NCBI GenBank assembly: GCA_030618925.1
Contig: JAUXCK010000015.1
Span: 1-15,240, forward strand
Origin: Desulfobacteraceae bacterium
GTDB taxonomy: Bacteria > Desulfobacterota > Desulfobacteria > Desulfobacterales > SURF-7
Direction of reading: 5' to 3'
Length of the DNA: 15,240 nt
Part shown: in pieces, positions 6,667 to 14,473 of the stretch
How positions within the stretch are numbered: the first letter of the stretch is position 1
Layout of the letters: every line of letters begins with the position of its first letter
Notes under the pieces: model-generated
Database searches by the model: none
Told to the model about the DNA's origin: nothing
Seen by the model: the letters and a program-made list of their open reading frames with translations, nothing else
Translations under genes and position numbers: made by a program

Positions 6667-9600
6667 TATAGAACCCCTTCCAGCAAGGCTTCAACCTTGC
6701 TTAATATCTGAGTGTCTTCATACCAGTTCAGTTCAATCGCTTTTGCCGGGCATTCCGCCGCACATAACCCGCAACCGTGGCATAAAGCCTCATCAATTTG
6801 ACTCACCCCGTCTTCATTGATCCGGGGCACCCCGTATGGGCAGGAACGGACACAGATCAGGCAGGAGGCACATCGATCTCCTTCAACAACGGCCGTTACA
6901 GCCGATAACGTCAAATGGGGCTGGGAAAGGAACGTAACAGCCTTTGACGCTGCGGCAAAGGCCTGGGAGATTGACTCGGGAATAAGCTGAGGGCTGTGAG
7001 CCGTTCCACAGACAAAGATTCCCTCGGTCGCCATATCAACCGGCCTTAATTTGACATGGGCCTCCATAAAGAACCCTTCGGCATTGCGTCCAAGCTTCAT
7101 TATGGAGGAGAGTTCCTCTGTATCTTCGGCAGTAATACCGCAGCTTAAAGCAAGAAGGTCGGTGCCGGCCTTGATATCCCGTCCAAGCACATGATCTCTA
7201 AAGGTGACGAAAAGCGCCCCTTCCTCCGACGTCACAACAGGTGGATGATCTGCCTCATATCTGAAAAAAATAATACCCTGCCGCCTTGCCTCTGTATAAT
7301 AATCTTCTAAAAAACCATAGGTACGCAAATCCCGGTACAGGACAAAAACATCAGCGTCCGGATTGAGCTTTTTAATGTGCAGTGCATTCTTTACTGCAGC
7401 CTGGCAGCAGATCCTTGAACAATTTGGATTTTCTTCGTTTCGAGACCCCACACACTGAATCATCACCACCCGATCCAAATCAGCCGCCCCTGTTTCGTCG
7501 AGTCGATGGCTCAGTTCGACCTGTGTCGTTACTCTTTCGTCCTGACCGTAAAGAAATTCAGCGGGTTGGTACTCCCTGGCTCCGGTGGCCAGGATGACAA
7601 CACCGTGATCGATTTTCCGTTCATACAGACCGGGCCCCACCAGGACCTCTGTGGTAAAATTCCCCTTGAAGCCTGAAAATCCCACGATAAGAGACTGGGT
7701 CAGCACCTGTATATTCTTTTGGGTGGTGACCTTGCGAATCAACTCCGCCAGATAGGTATCTATCTTGTCCCCATCAATAGTTTCGGTAAGATTTGCCGCC
7801 ATTCCACCAAGCTGAGCTTCCTTTTCAACCAGGACGGTTTCAATCCCCTGGTCCGCCAGACACAGCGCAGCATTCATCCCGGCAACACCGCCGCCGACAA
7901 TCAGGGCCCGCCGCGTCACCGGTATTTTTTTCTCATGAAGGGGGCTCAGGGTGATGGCCCGGGCCACAGCCATTCGAAGCAGGTCTTTTGCCTTTTCAGT
8001 GGCTTGGTCCGGTTCGTCAAAATGGGTCCATGAATTCTGGTTGCGGATATTGGCCATCTCAAACAAATATTTATTGATGCCGCACGCTTCCAGGGTATCC
8101 ATAAAAATGCCTTCATGGGTTTTGGGTGTGCAGGCGGCCACAACAATCCTGTTTAGACTGTGCTCTTTAATCAGATCCTTCATCTGATCCTGTGAATCCT
8201 GGGAACAGGTAAACAGGTTTTGGGTGCTGTAAGCCACATGGGGAAGGGTCCTGGCATATTCCTCAACAATATTCACGTCCACAATACCGGCAATATTTAT
8301 CCCGCAGTTGCAGACAAAAACGCCGACACGCGGTTCTGCTTCGGTCAGGTCAATCTCCTCCGGCACTTCAACGGTTTTTACACACGTACCCCGGGCTTCA
8401 GCCAGTTCGCTTCCTGCCAAAGCGGCCGCCGCACTTGCTTCGGTAACAGAACTCGGAATGTCCTTGGGTCCCTGGAATACGCCGCAGACATACACACCCG
8501 GCCTTGATGTCTCAACCGGGATGAAAGGCGACGTTTTCGCAAAATGATACTTCCGTAATTCCAGATCCAGCCTTTTGGCCAGATCGACGGTGGACCCTGA
8601 AATCTGAAGGCCGACAGAAAGAACAACCATATCAAAAATTTCTTCGCACATCTTTCCGGATTCGTCCGCATACCGGATTCGAAGATCTCCGGTTTCTCGA
8701 ATTTCGTCTATGGTGTGAATCCTTGCCTTGGCAAACCTGACCCCTACCTTATCTCTGGCCCGCAGATAATATTTTTCATAATCCTTACCAAAGGTGCGAA
8801 TATCCATATTAAAAATCACACAATCGAGATCACCTCCGGCATGCTCTTTGGCAATCATAGCGTCTTTGACTGCATACATGCAGCAGACTGACGAACAATA
8901 CCCATTGCCGCACTGATTATTATCCCGTGAGCCGACACATTGAAGCCATGCAATTTTTTCAGGCTCCTTATGGTCTGACGGCCGCGTCAGATGTCCCATC
9001 GTGGGACCTGAGGCACTGAGAATCCTTTCAAACTCAAGACTGGTAAGAACGTTCGGGTTGGTTTTATAATGATAAAATTCGTCCAGCCCGGAAGGGTCAT
9101 AGGGCTCACTTCCCGGACACAAAATGACCGACCCCACTTCAATATCTTTTTCAATAGACGCCTGGCTGTGATCAATGGCATCTGCCAGGCACGCATCAAC
9201 ACACTGAAGACACTCGCAGCAGTAACCGCAGTTGAGACAGCGATCTGCTTCATACTGTCCTGAATCCTCGTCGTATCCCAGCTCCACTTCTTTAAAAGTG
9301 TCCTTTCGCTGATCTATGGCAAGCGCCGGCATCGGTGCCCTCGCCTGCTTGACCTGATCTTCCGGTACAGGGCGGTACACCGGATTTTCACTGACCACGG
9401 GTTCACGGCCTTCGGCCATATCCCGGCCGTCAATATATCGCGCCATGGACTCAGCCGCCTCCCGGCCGGCAGCGATCGCCCCAATGGCGACCCATGGACC
9501 GGTCTGAAGATCTCCCCCCGCAAAGACCCCGTCATAATTCGTCGCATAAGTGACTTCATCGACCTCAACGGTTCCCCATCGCGAGAAACTTAACCCTGCA

Positions 9601-11099
9601 ATCTCCTCCAGAGCGGCAAGATCCGGTCTCTGTCCGATGGCCGGGATAAGCTGATCAATCTCAATATCATATTCACTTCCGGGCACCGGGATCGGCCTTT
9701 TGCGTCCGGATGAATCCGGTTCACTCAATTCCATGCGGATACACCGCACCCCGACGACTTTCCCATCTTCCGTCAGTATCTCCTGTGGGGCAGACAGGTA
9801 TGTTATGGTGACGCCTTCCACCTCGGCCGCCTGGATTTCTTCTTCCCAGGCCGGCATTTCGGCCCGGCTTCGCCGGTAGATGATATGAACTTCATCCGCC
9901 CCCAGACGAATCGCTGAACGAGATACATCGATGGCCACATTCCCGCCGCCGATAATCCCGATCTTCTTTCCCACCCCTGCTTTTCCAGTCAGGTTTACCT
10001 CTTTCAGAAAATCAACCCCCTGCCGGACACCTTCTGCTTTTTCGCCCGGTATGCCCAGATCAATTCCCCTGTGCGCGCCAAGGGCAATATATACTGCTTT
10101 GTAGCCCCGGCCAAACAGCGTATCAATGGTCAATTCGGGACCCAGGGGCGTATTGGTCTTTATCTCCACCCCAAGATTGGTGATCAACTCGATCTCCTGA
10201 TCAAGAATCTTTCTGGGAAGCCGGTGGTCGGGAATTCCCACCCTGAGCATTCCGCCGGCCTCGGGCAGGGCTTCAAAAATAGTGGAGAGAATCCCTTTCC
10301 GCGCCAAATGATACGCCGCAGACAGCCCGGCCGGTCCGGATCCAATGATGGCCACTTTCTCTTCCCGGGGTGCCGGGCACTCAATCTTAACATCCCTGGG
10401 GTCAAAGCGATCGGCTGCCAGGCGTTTGAGGTCCCGGATGGCAACAGGGTCATCAACATCACACCGCCGGCAGGCGTCTTCACAGCCATGGGGGCATATC
10501 CTTCCAAGTACGCCGGGAAGGGGGAGTTCTTCCATAATGATGTTCAGGGCTTTCTCATAATTCCCCTGTTTCACCATTTGGACATAGCCTTGAACATTAA
10601 GCCCGGCCGGGCAGGCCAGACGGCAGGGCGCTTTATCAGCCTTGTCTATGGCAAACGCCCCGGGTATCGCCTGGGCGTATCTTTTATAAACTGCTTTTTT
10701 AGCGGACAACCCTTCATCATACTCATTGGGGAGTTCCACAGGACAGACCTTGCTGCATTCACCGCAGCTCGTGCACTTTTCGAGATCCACATAACGGGCC
10801 TTCTGATTGACCCGGGCTTTAAAATGACCCGGCCCGCCTTCGAGGGCAATAATGTCGGTATTGGTTAAGAGTTGGATGTTCAAATGCCGGCCGACCTCGA
10901 CCAGTTTCGGTGAGATAATTCACATGGAGCAGTCGTTGGTCGGAAAGGTTTTATCCAGCTGAGACATCAAGCCGCCGATGGCGGATGAACTTTCGAGGAG
11001 ATACACATAATAACCGGAATTGGCCAGATCAAGCGATGCCTGCATTCCTGAGATACCGCCACCGACAACCATAACAGAACCGCTGACTTTCTTGGTCAT
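6666..11099 (-). CDS. hdrA: Chimeric HdrA (HdrA/GltD/HdrA/ferredoxin) with selenocysteine at residue 60
   Basis: A 1477-residue flavin iron-sulfur protein. UGA at 10922-10920 is read as Sec60 in FPTNDCSM-U-IISPKLVEVG, where HdrA proteins usually have CSxC. Modules: HdrA FAD fold from VVGGGISG (11-18); 4Fe-4S site C109-C119; inserted GltD/NfnB-like module about 156-562 (FAD GSGPAG 253-258, NAD(P)H site IGGGNVAIDVSRSA 383-396, AGGD 527-530); cluster site C621-C637; rest of the first HdrA module to about 910; second HdrA module with VFVCNCG (926-932) and VGGGVAG (1068-1074); and two 4Fe-4S ferredoxin sites (1410-1451). ATG at 11099 is chosen because GGAGG precedes it by 4 bases. HdrA proteins bifurcate electrons at FAD; the GltD part suggests NAD(P)H as donor or acceptor. 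No hdrB or hdrC is adjacent. It is the first gene of the operon with mvhD, metV and metF. Confidence 0.94.
10887..10904 (-). promoter_or_regulatory. Bacterial SECIS hairpin of hdrA
   Basis: After the UGA, CTGGTC (10904-10899) pairs with GGCCGG (10892-10887) in six pairs, two of them G-U. The apical loop is GAGGTC (10898-10893). The loop opens with G, contains GGU as in the classic fdhF element, and starts 22 bases after the UGA. Three A-U pairs can extend the base across a two-base bulge (AAA at 10907-10905, TTT at 10884-10882). Confidence 0.72.
10920..10922 (-). other. UGA selenocysteine codon of hdrA (Sec60)
   Basis: TGA sits in frame between ATG and ATT codons. HdrA-specific sequence is continuous on both sides (TNDCSM before, ISPKLVEVGRH after). 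Ignoring it would split the gene into a 59-residue piece and a 1405-residue piece that starts at a TTG. Confidence 0.93.
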
Positions 11100-11159
11100 A
11101 CACCCTCCATATATCTTCTGAAAATGTGGTTGCAAAGCCGAGTTCATATACTACATTGT

Positions 11160-11179
11160 ACCATGTTTGATTTCATGGT
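11160..11179. promoter_or_regulatory. Inverted repeat at the hdrA start site, possible operator
   Basis: ACCATG (11160-11165) and CATGGT (11174-11179) form a perfect 6-base dyad with an 8-base AT-rich centre. It touches the -10 box and covers the expected transcription start of hdrA, the position of a repressor site. It could also form a small hairpin at the 5' end of the mRNA. The binding protein is unknown. Confidence 0.4.
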
Positions 11180-11208
11180 TTTTACACTTCATCTATCAAT
11201 TTTGTCAA
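11179..11208 (-). promoter_or_regulatory. Sigma-70-type promoter of the hdrA-mvhD-metV-metF operon
   Basis: A perfect TTGACA (11208-11203) lies 18 bases upstream of TAAAAA (11184-11179, 4 of 6). Transcription would start near 11172, leaving a leader of about 72 bases before the ATG at 11099. No sigma-54 -24/-12 pair was seen here, so direct control by the neighbouring NtrC-type activator is not supported. Confidence 0.55.
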
Positions 11209-11337
11209 CCCCAATTTAATTCTGTACTGATAACATTCAAAAAGATACTGTGGTATTATGCCTTTCCGGGGGATTAAAAATTGCCTTGAAACAGCATCCG
11301 CCCCATGGTACGCTTATCCTGCTTTCGCCTGTTTTTC

Positions 11338-11373
11338 AAAAAAAATAAAGACCCTGGCCCAAAGGGCATGGGT
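11338..11373 (-). terminator. Intrinsic terminator on the minus strand
   Basis: On the minus strand ACCC/GGGT and GCCC/GGGC arms (11351-11360 with 11364-11373, 2x2 internal mismatch, 3-base loop) are followed by TCTTTATTTTTTTT (11351-11338). The shape is a textbook rho-independent terminator, but no minus-strand gene lies upstream. It may stop antisense transcripts from entering the hdrA promoter. Confidence 0.55.
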
Positions 11374-11422
11374 TACTTGGCTTCGGAACAACGAAACCAT
11401 TATTTTTGATGCCAAATAGTCC

Positions 11423-11440
11423 TAATCGTAATCGTAATCC
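11423..11440 (+). repeat. Hexamer repeat, three units of TAATCG
   Basis: TAATCG, TAATCG and TAATCC stand in tandem. The reverse complement of TAATCGTA recurs at 11530-11537 in the second hexamer array, and CCAGGTTTC follows directly at 11439-11447. Confidence 0.7.
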
Positions 11441-11453
11441 AGGTTTCACACCC

Positions 11454-11482
11454 TTGAATTGGTGCAGAACTTAAATTCTAAT
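11454..11482 (+). promoter_or_regulatory. Promoter candidate for the Rossmann kinase operon
   Basis: TTGAAT (11454-11459, 4 of 6) and TCTAAT (11477-11482, 5 of 6) with exactly 17 bases between. Transcription would begin near 11489, some 84 bases before the preferred ATG at 11573, supporting that start over the TTG at 11459. Confidence 0.4.
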
Positions 11483-11514
11483 CTCTCTTTTATCTGGCAC
11501 ACACCAGGTTTCGA

Positions 11515-11550
11515 GATTATGATTAAGAGTACGATTAAGATTAAGAATTA
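11515..11550 (+). repeat. Hexamer repeat, six degenerate units of GATTAA
   Basis: Six consecutive 6-base units, three of them exactly GATTAA (11521, 11533, 11539) and the rest one to two changes away. It lies in the presumed leader of the kinase mRNA, preceded by the second CCAGGTTTC copy (11504-11512). Confidence 0.75.
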
Positions 11551-11572
11551 TTTCGGCAGGGGAATCCCCTCT

Positions 11573-13162
11573 ATGTCAACCCAAAAACCCAAACTCATCA
11601 ACATTGGTCTAATTGGCGGCGGACCTATCTGCTTGGAATTTTTAAAAAAATCAACCATAGATTACCACAGGCGAATTCATGCTGAAATCATTGCAGTGGC
11701 AGACCCGGACCCCAAAACGCCCGGGATGGCCTTTGCAAAAAAAAGGCGGCTCAGGACAGAGACAGACTATCATAAATTTTATGCCCCTGATTATAATATC
11801 CAGCTGATCATCCTGCTCACCCCGGAAACAAACATCCTTGAAGATGTTCTGGCCACAAAGCCCGGTCACATCCGCCTGGTTTCCTATACCACATTTGAAA
11901 TTTTATGGACCGCCATCGGCCTTGAAGAGCGCAAACTCAGGGAACACACCACGGAAATGGAAACCCTCATCAATGGCATACGGGACTTCATCCTGGTGAT
12001 AACGCCTGACATGGAAATTACAGAGGTGAATGAAGCTTTTTTACAAAAGATGGGGTTTACGCGTGAAGAAACCATTGGCCGTAAATGTTATGAGGTGTAT
12101 CACAAACTGGACCACCCCTGTGAAGAAAGCCGGATTGACTGCCCGCTGAACGGTGTGATCAGGAACAGAAGCCAATACCGTCAGGTCCAAACCCGGCTGC
12201 TTCCTGATGACGAAAAACGCTATTATGAGGTGAACATATATCCCATTTGGGAAAAGGACGGGAAAATTTCCAAATTTATCCATATCAGCCGGGATATTAC
12301 GCAACACAAACAAAAAGAAGAAGAGATCACCGGCCGTCTGGAACATATGGTCGAGGAGCGAACCCGGCAGCTGAAGGAAACCCATACAAAACTTCTGCAT
12401 CAGGATAAAATGGCATCCCTTGGAAAACTATCCGCATCTGTGGTCCACGAAATCAACAACCCCATTGCGGGTATTTTAAACATGATCATGCTGATCAAGC
12501 GAATCCTGGAAGAAGACAGTTTAAATGAAAAAGAATTAAACCAGTTTGCACAATATCTGGATCTCATGGAAACAGAGACCCGGCGGACCAGCAGGATTGT
12601 CTCAAACCTACTCGCATTCTCCAGACAATCCAGGATGGAACTGAAAAAAATCAACCTGAACCAGCTAATTGAAAAAACACTTATTCTGAGCTCAAATCTT
12701 CTGAAAATCGAAGGCGCTAAAATTGAAAAAAAATTGGCCCCGGATCTTCCGGATCTTGTCGGGACAGAGGATCAACTGCTCCAGGTCTTTATGAATATCG
12801 TCTCAAATGCAGCCGAAGCCATTGAGGCGGCAGGTGGCGGTATCCTGCGAATTGAAACCCGGCACTCATTGAAAAATGGCGCCGTCACAGCTGTTTTCAA
12901 GGATACGGGCACAGGGATCCCGCAGGAAAATATGGACAAGCTGTTTGAACCCTTTTTTACCACCAAGAAAAAAGGAAAGGGCGTCGGCCTTGGTTTATCT
13001 GTTGCATATGGCATTATTGAGGAGCACGGAGGGATGATTAATGTAAAATCCTCGACTAAAAAGGGCACGACGTTTACGATTAACCTCCCCCTAAATCCAT
13101 CATCCATAACCACTGATTCAAACGGAGGGTTGCATGGGCAGTACGAAAATCCTGATCGTTGA
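11573..13162 (+). CDS. Rossmann-PAS sensor histidine kinase
   Basis: A 529-residue soluble kinase counted from ATG 11573. The N-terminal domain (about 1-120) looks like an NAD(P)-binding Rossmann fold: strand INIGLIGGGP (9-18) with the glycine-rich loop, then AVADPDP (41-47) with an acidic residue ending the second strand. A PAS domain (about 125-245) follows, carrying C172, C183 and C190 (GRKCYEVY...PCEES...DCPL), then a coiled coil, HisKA with H292 in VVHEINNPIAG, and HATPase_c (about 385-510) with N412, DTGTGI and GVGLGLS. The open frame extends left to a TTG at 11459, but those codons lie in repeats and after a promoter candidate. The 3' end overlaps the next gene, an NtrC-type regulator, by 29 bases, so the two form a kinase-regulator pair. 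An NAD(H)-ratio or redox signal is plausible but inferred. Confidence 0.9.
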   Translation: MSTQKPKLINIGLIGGGPICLEFLKKSTIDYHRRIHAEIIAVADPDPKTPGMAFAKKRRLRTETDYHKFYAPDYNIQLIILLTPETNILEDVLATKPGHIRLVSYTTFEILWTAIGLEERKLREHTTEMETLINGIRDFILVITPDMEITEVNEAFLQKMGFTREETIGRKCYEVYHKLDHPCEESRIDCPLNGVIRNRSQYRQVQTRLLPDDEKRYYEVNIYPIWEKDGKISKFIHISRDITQHKQKEEEITGRLEHMVEERTRQLKETHTKLLHQDKMASLGKLSASVVHEINNPIAGILNMIMLIKRILEEDSLNEKELNQFAQYLDLMETETRRTSRIVSNLLAFSRQSRMELKKINLNQLIEKTLILSSNLLKIEGAKIEKKLAPDLPDLVGTEDQLLQVFMNIVSNAAEAIEAAGGGILRIETRHSLKNGAVTAVFKDTGTGIPQENMDKLFEPFFTTKKKGKGVGLGLSVAYGIIEEHGGMINVKSSTKKGTTFTINLPLNPSSITTDSNGGLHGQYENPDR

Positions 13163-14471
13163 TGATGAACTCATCATGAGAGAATCCCTGGCCGGATGGC
13201 TCGAGCGGGACGGGCACCATATTGAAACAGCTGCCAGCGGTGAAGAGGCCCTCGACAAAGTGAAGCATACACATTTTGATATCCTCCTGGTGGATATTAA
13301 AATGGAGGGGATGAACGGACTCCAGGTCCTGCAAAAGGTAAAAGAAGATGATCAGGATGTGGAAGTCGTCATGATCACTGCCTATGGTTCTATTCCAACG
13401 GCCATAGAGGCCATTAAAACAGGGGCATATGACTATCTGCTCAAACCGTTTGATCCTGAGGAACTCGGGGTGCTGATCAATAAAATTATTCACCACCAAT
13501 CTCAGGCCCGGGAAAATCTCTATTTAAGGACACAACAGAAGGATCGCTCACGGTTTGAAAGCATGATCGGTCAGTCAGGTCCCATGCAGGAAGTTTTTGA
13601 CCTGATCCAGGATGTTGCACCGGTAGATTCCACTGTCCTCATCACCGGGGAAACCGGAACCGGAAAAGGGCTGGCTGCCAAGGCAATCCACACGTGCAGC
13701 GCCTTAAAGGAAGGTCCGTTTGTGGTTGTCAACTGCGGGGCCATCCCCGAGCATCTCATGGAAAGTGAGCTCTTCGGGCACCAGAAAGGCGCGTTTACAG
13801 ATGCCAAGGAAACAAAAAAAGGCCGGCTGGAGATGGCCCACGGGGGGACCATTTTCCTCGATGAGATCGGTGAAATCAGTATGCGCATGCAAATTGATCT
13901 CCTGCGGGTTCTTGAAGAGCATGTTTTTTACCGGGTCGGGGGCACACAGCCCATCAATGCTGATTTCCGTGTCATTGCAGCAACCAACAGAAATCTTGAA
14001 GAAGCCATTACAAGCGGTATATTTCGCAAAGATCTTTACTATCGGCTGAATGTTATCACCCTCGACATGCCGCCTTTGAGAAAACGAAAAGATGATATTC
14101 CGCTTCTTGCAGAACATTTCCTAAACCGCTTTTCTCAGGAAACAAAAAAATCGGTCGATAAAATCAGCAGGGAAGCCATGGACGAACTAATGCTTTATGA
14201 ATGGCCCGGAAACGTCAGGGAGCTGGAAAATGCCATTGAAAGGGCAGTTGTTATTGGCAAAACCCGCAGTATCCTGCCAGAAAATCTCCCCCTTTTTCGA
14301 TCTGATCGTAAGGGACACCCCATGAGTGCATCCTTGAAAGAAATTGAAAAGGACCACATTGCCCGGACACTCCATGAGAACAAATGGAATATTTCCAAAA
14401 GCGCTAAAATTCTGGGTATTGACCGGTCCACACTGTATAAAAAAATTAAACTCTACAGCATTCAAAAATAA
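13134..14471 (+). CDS. NtrC-family sigma-54-dependent response regulator
   Basis: A 445-residue enhancer-binding protein. The receiver (1-120) has D10/D11, phosphoacceptor D54, T82 and K104. The central AAA+ domain (about 143-380) has Walker A GETGTGKG (172-179), the sigma-54 contact loop as GAFTDA (219-224, Asp for the usual Gly), Walker B GGTIFLDEIG (237-246) and the WPGNVREL motif (357-364). The C-terminal Fis-type helix-turn-helix (about 402-440) includes SKSAKILGIDRSTLYKKI (421-438). GGAGGG four bases before the ATG fixes the start. It overlaps the Rossmann kinase gene and is very probably that kinase's target. It would activate sigma-54 promoters, but none was recognised in this window, so its targets lie elsewhere or were missed by eye. 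Confidence 0.96.
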   Translation: MGSTKILIVDDELIMRESLAGWLERDGHHIETAASGEEALDKVKHTHFDILLVDIKMEGMNGLQVLQKVKEDDQDVEVVMITAYGSIPTAIEAIKTGAYDYLLKPFDPEELGVLINKIIHHQSQARENLYLRTQQKDRSRFESMIGQSGPMQEVFDLIQDVAPVDSTVLITGETGTGKGLAAKAIHTCSALKEGPFVVVNCGAIPEHLMESELFGHQKGAFTDAKETKKGRLEMAHGGTIFLDEIGEISMRMQIDLLRVLEEHVFYRVGGTQPINADFRVIAATNRNLEEAITSGIFRKDLYYRLNVITLDMPPLRKRKDDIPLLAEHFLNRFSQETKKSVDKISREAMDELMLYEWPGNVRELENAIERAVVIGKTRSILPENLPLFRSDRKGHPMSASLKEIEKDHIARTLHENKWNISKSAKILGIDRSTLYKKIKLYSIQK

Positions 14472-14473
14472 AC

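Larger units (their letters stand above)
11100..11572. other. Divergent intergenic region between hdrA and the Rossmann kinase
   Basis: 473 bases without a credible protein gene. It holds the hdrA promoter and a dyad over its start site (11160-11208), a minus-strand terminator (11338-11373), a promoter candidate for the plus-strand kinase (11454-11482), two copies of CCAGGTTTC (11439-11447, 11504-11512) and two hexamer arrays (11423-11440, 11515-11550). An open frame reaching left to 11459 from the kinase gene runs through these repeats and is judged non-coding. Confidence 0.7.

Noticed and set aside
10071..10868. 265-residue open frame on the plus strand
   Set aside because: It lies wholly inside hdrA on the opposite strand, has no ribosome binding site and shows no recognisable domain; hdrA here has strong family motifs.
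10883..11099. hdrA as a broken gene (nonsense mutation or frameshift) with a separate short upstream gene
   Set aside because: Frame and homology continue unbroken through the UGA, the codon replaces a conserved Cys, a SECIS-like hairpin follows, and the next gene shows the same pattern independently.
11100..11147. 16-residue N-terminal extension of HdrA from the ATG at 11147
   Set aside because: No ribosome binding site at 11147, whereas 11099 has GGAGG at proper spacing and the FAD-binding strand starts soon after.
11490..11515. Sigma-54 promoter (TGGCAC at 11494)
   Set aside because: The matching TTGC at the -12 position is absent; the following bases read AGGTTT.
11459..11572. 38-residue N-terminal extension of the Rossmann kinase from a TTG
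   Set aside because: The codons run through a promoter candidate and hexamer repeats, and the Rossmann strand begins naturally after the ATG at 11573.
13080..13499. Minus-strand open frames opposite the NtrC-type regulator
   Set aside because: They mirror codon structure of the real gene, lack start signals and show no domain.
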